Source of the DNA: a candidate division Zixibacteria bacterium DG_27 | GTDB lineage: Bacteria > Zixibacteria > MSB-5A5 > DG-27 | Reading direction: 5' to 3' | DNA: 6,151 nt | NCBI GenBank assembly: GCA_001302725.1 | Contig: LIZU01000082.1 | Location: 1 to 6,151, forward strand | In this document: positions 4,669-6,151 of the stretch, in pieces | Numbering within the stretch: the stretch's first letter is position 1 | How the letters are laid out: every line of letters starts with the position of its first letter | Translations under genes and position numbers: made by a program | Notes under the pieces: generated by a model | The model's input: the letters and a program-made list of their open reading frames with translations, nothing else | What the model was told of the DNA's origin: nothing | The model's database searches: none

Positions 4669-5352
4669 ATGAAGTTGAAATCCAAAATAGAGAGGATCGA
4701 CCGGCGTCTCCTCGAAGCTTATGGGGAGGCGAAAAGGAGGCTCAAGAGAGACCCTTTAGACGAGCTTATTCTCACGATTCTATCCCAGAACACCACTGAC
4801 ACCAACAGCCATCGGGCGTATCAGAATCTGAAAAGCCGTTTCAAAAACTGGGAGCAGGTCAGAAGGGCACCAACAGCGCTTCTGGAGGAGACAATCAAAG
4901 TCGGAGGCTTAGGAGGGATTAAGGCCCCAAGGATTAAGAGAATCTTAGAAGAGATCAAAAACGGCAATGGCAGTTACGATCTCTCTTTCTTAAGGAAATG
5001 GAGAACTGATAAGGTCCTCTCATACCTGACGAGCTTTCAAGGAGTCGGAGACAAAACCGCCGCCTGCGTTTTGCTTTTCTCTCTGGGGCGCCCGGTGATG
5101 CCGGTAGACACTCACATCTTGCGGGTCTCAAAGCGATTGGGATTGGTGCAAGAGGATGACACTCCATCTTCCACTCAGGAGAAGCTCAATCGCCTGGTTC
5201 CAGAGACCACCATCTACCGTTTTCATCTGAACCTGATTAGACACGGTCGATTGATCTGCAAGGCACAGAATCCCCGGTGTGAAGTCTGTTTTCTGAGAAG
5301 GAACTGTCGCTGGTACAAGGAAAATGTGAGAGTTCGGGTTAATCCACAATGA
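4669..5352 (+). CDS. nth: Endonuclease III (DNA glycosylase/AP lyase)
   Basis: Nth starts base-excision repair by cutting out oxidised pyrimidines and nicking the abasic site by beta-elimination. This 227-residue protein has the family N-terminal block DPLDELILTILSQNTTDTN (28-46), the helix-hairpin-helix FQGVGDKTA with the catalytic lysine at Lys129 (123-131), and PVDTHILRVSKRLGL with the catalytic aspartate Asp147. The C-terminal [4Fe-4S] motif has exact C-X6-C-X2-C-X5-C spacing (Cys197, 204, 207, 213). The hairpin reads FQGVGDKTA where E. coli has LPGVGRKTA, so it is a divergent but apparently intact member. AGOG and MutY are less likely because of the Lys-Asp catalytic pair. The ATG has only a weak GAGAAG-type SD 11 bases upstream. 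corA overlaps its stop codon. Confidence 0.94.
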   Translation: MKLKSKIERIDRRLLEAYGEAKRRLKRDPLDELILTILSQNTTDTNSHRAYQNLKSRFKNWEQVRRAPTALLEETIKVGGLGGIKAPRIKRILEEIKNGNGSYDLSFLRKWRTDKVLSYLTSFQGVGDKTAACVLLFSLGRPVMPVDTHILRVSKRLGLVQEDDTPSSTQEKLNRLVPETTIYRFHLNLIRHGRLICKAQNPRCEVCFLRRNCRWYKENVRVRVNPQ

Positions 5353-6151
5353 TCAGGACTGTACATTATAGTCGCGATAGCGGCATAGAGCAGCTCAGCG
5401 GCATCTCCAATTTCAGCGAGCTGGTGAAGGCCGATGGTTCTGTACTCTGGGTGGATATGGATCGTCCCACCGACGAGGAGGCGTACTGTCTCACCCACGA
5501 TTTCAAGTTTCACCCTCTCTTGATTGAGGACGTTATCGCAGAGCCGCATCCTCCGAAGGTCGACGATCTTGAGGATTACCTCTTCGTGGTATTCCACACC
5601 CCCTACTATGATCACGGTGGTGAGGGTTTGGGAACCAACGAGATCGACCTGTTTATGGGAAAGAACTATGTGGTCTCTGTCAGGTACCAGGATTTCCCGC
5701 CTCTGGACGAGATCGTCAAGCGTTGTATGCGCGACGAACGGGTCATCTCCCGGGGTCCGGAGTTTCTGCTTTACACCATACTGGACTATCTTGTCGACGA
5801 CTATGATCATTCTCTGAAGGCAATTGAGACCATCATTCGCCAGCTCGAGAAGGATGTGTTTGGTGACCCTCCCCGGGAGACCTTGAGAGGGATCTTTGAC
5901 CTCCGCGAGGATATCGTTGAATTGAAGCAGATTGTTGCCCCGCAGCGGGCGATGCTGGCACGTCTTTCTCGTCAGCCTTCGGAGCTGATCTCGGAGAAGG
6001 CCGGGATTTACTTCCGTGACGTTTACGACCACCTCTCCCGGATAGAGGATCAGGCCGACAGCTACCGGGAGCTTCTGAACACCTTTCTGGAGGTCTATTT
6101 TTCCACTCTCTCGCAGCGCACCAACGAGGTGATGAAGGTCCTCACTATAAT
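5349..6151 (+). CDS. corA: CorA-family magnesium/cobalt transport protein, C-terminus cut off
   Basis: CorA is a homopentameric inner-membrane channel for Mg2+ (also Co2+ or Ni2+). The frame opens with ATG at 5349, overlapping the nth stop as ATGA, and remains open to the window edge, giving 267 complete residues. The N-terminal cytoplasmic domain contains HPLLIEDVIAEPHPPKVDDL, a recognisable CorA segment, then FLLYTILDYLVDDYDHSLKA. The long stalk helix includes YFRDVYDHLSRIEDQADSYR and ends with SQRTNEVMKVLTI, which normally leads directly into the first transmembrane helix. The GMN pore signature must therefore lie just beyond the edge and cannot be checked. The pattern resembles the Thermotoga-type CorA rather than the shorter-stalked relatives. 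The weak SD and the overlap suggest translational coupling with nth. Confidence 0.94.
   Translation, partial: MIRTVHYSRDSGIEQLSGISNFSELVKADGSVLWVDMDRPTDEEAYCLTHDFKFHPLLIEDVIAEPHPPKVDDLEDYLFVVFHTPYYDHGGEGLGTNEIDLFMGKNYVVSVRYQDFPPLDEIVKRCMRDERVISRGPEFLLYTILDYLVDDYDHSLKAIETIIRQLEKDVFGDPPRETLRGIFDLREDIVELKQIVAPQRAMLARLSRQPSELISEKAGIYFRDVYDHLSRIEDQADSYRELLNTFLEVYFSTLSQRTNEVMKVLTI

Noticed and set aside
4056..4685. Minus-strand open frame of 209 codons across fetB and the intergenic region
   Set aside because: It is antisense to conserved fetB motifs and crosses the nth promoter. Its sequence looks like a shadow frame.
5223..6032. Long minus-strand open frame of 269 codons opposite nth and corA
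   Set aside because: The plus strand encodes recognisable CorA sequence (YFRDVYDHLSRIEDQ, NEVMKVLTI) and the end of Nth with its cysteine motif. The antisense translation shows no family resemblance and is a codon-bias shadow.

Overview
This is a compact bacterial chromosome segment made of ordinary-looking metabolic and transport genes. It contains no RNA genes, CRISPR array, insertion sequence or phage genes that I can see. Signs that it is bacterial are sigma-70-type promoters close to consensus, Shine-Dalgarno sites, two apparent TTG starts, overlapping genes, and the ecfT-truA gene order. No marker allows a confident phylum call. The mixed gene set and heptamer-repeat intergenic regions would suit an uncultured or deep-branching lineage, but that is only an impression.

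Left part, minus strand (1-1712, promoter at 1739-1767): a probable operon ecfT > truA > DUF72/YecE-family gene. ecfT encodes the transmembrane component of an energy-coupling-factor vitamin/metal transporter, and truA a tRNA pseudouridine synthase. The DUF72 gene runs off the left edge. The ecfT stop overlaps the apparent TTG start of truA. No EcfA ATPase or S-component gene is next to ecfT here.

Middle part, plus strand (promoter 1908-1936, genes 1985-4490): a probable three-gene operon. Its first gene is a multi-pass membrane protein of the lysylphosphatidylglycerol synthase TM / UPF0104 family. It is followed by an ABC ATPase and a UPF0014 permease that together look like FetA-FetB (YbbL-YbbM), the putative iron exporter of Escherichia coli. 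Intergenic spacings are 3 and 1 bases.

Right part, plus strand (promoter 4610-4637, genes 4669 to the edge): nth (endonuclease III with a [4Fe-4S] cluster motif) overlaps by ATGA with corA (Mg/Co channel), which is cut by the right edge just before its pore signature.

The most unusual content is in the two intergenic regions (1713-1984 and 4491-4668). Each holds a degenerate purine-rich heptamer tract, a short palindrome, and a shared 20-base motif (16 of 20 identical). In both, the span from the start of the heptamer tract to the end of the motif is 113 bases, and a TTGACA -35 box follows 12-16 bases later. All three promoters also carry dyad symmetry over or around the -35 box. No clearly novel system is evident. 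The best leads are these paired intergenic elements, the operator-like dyads, and the coupling of a lipid-flippase-like protein to a Fet-type exporter.
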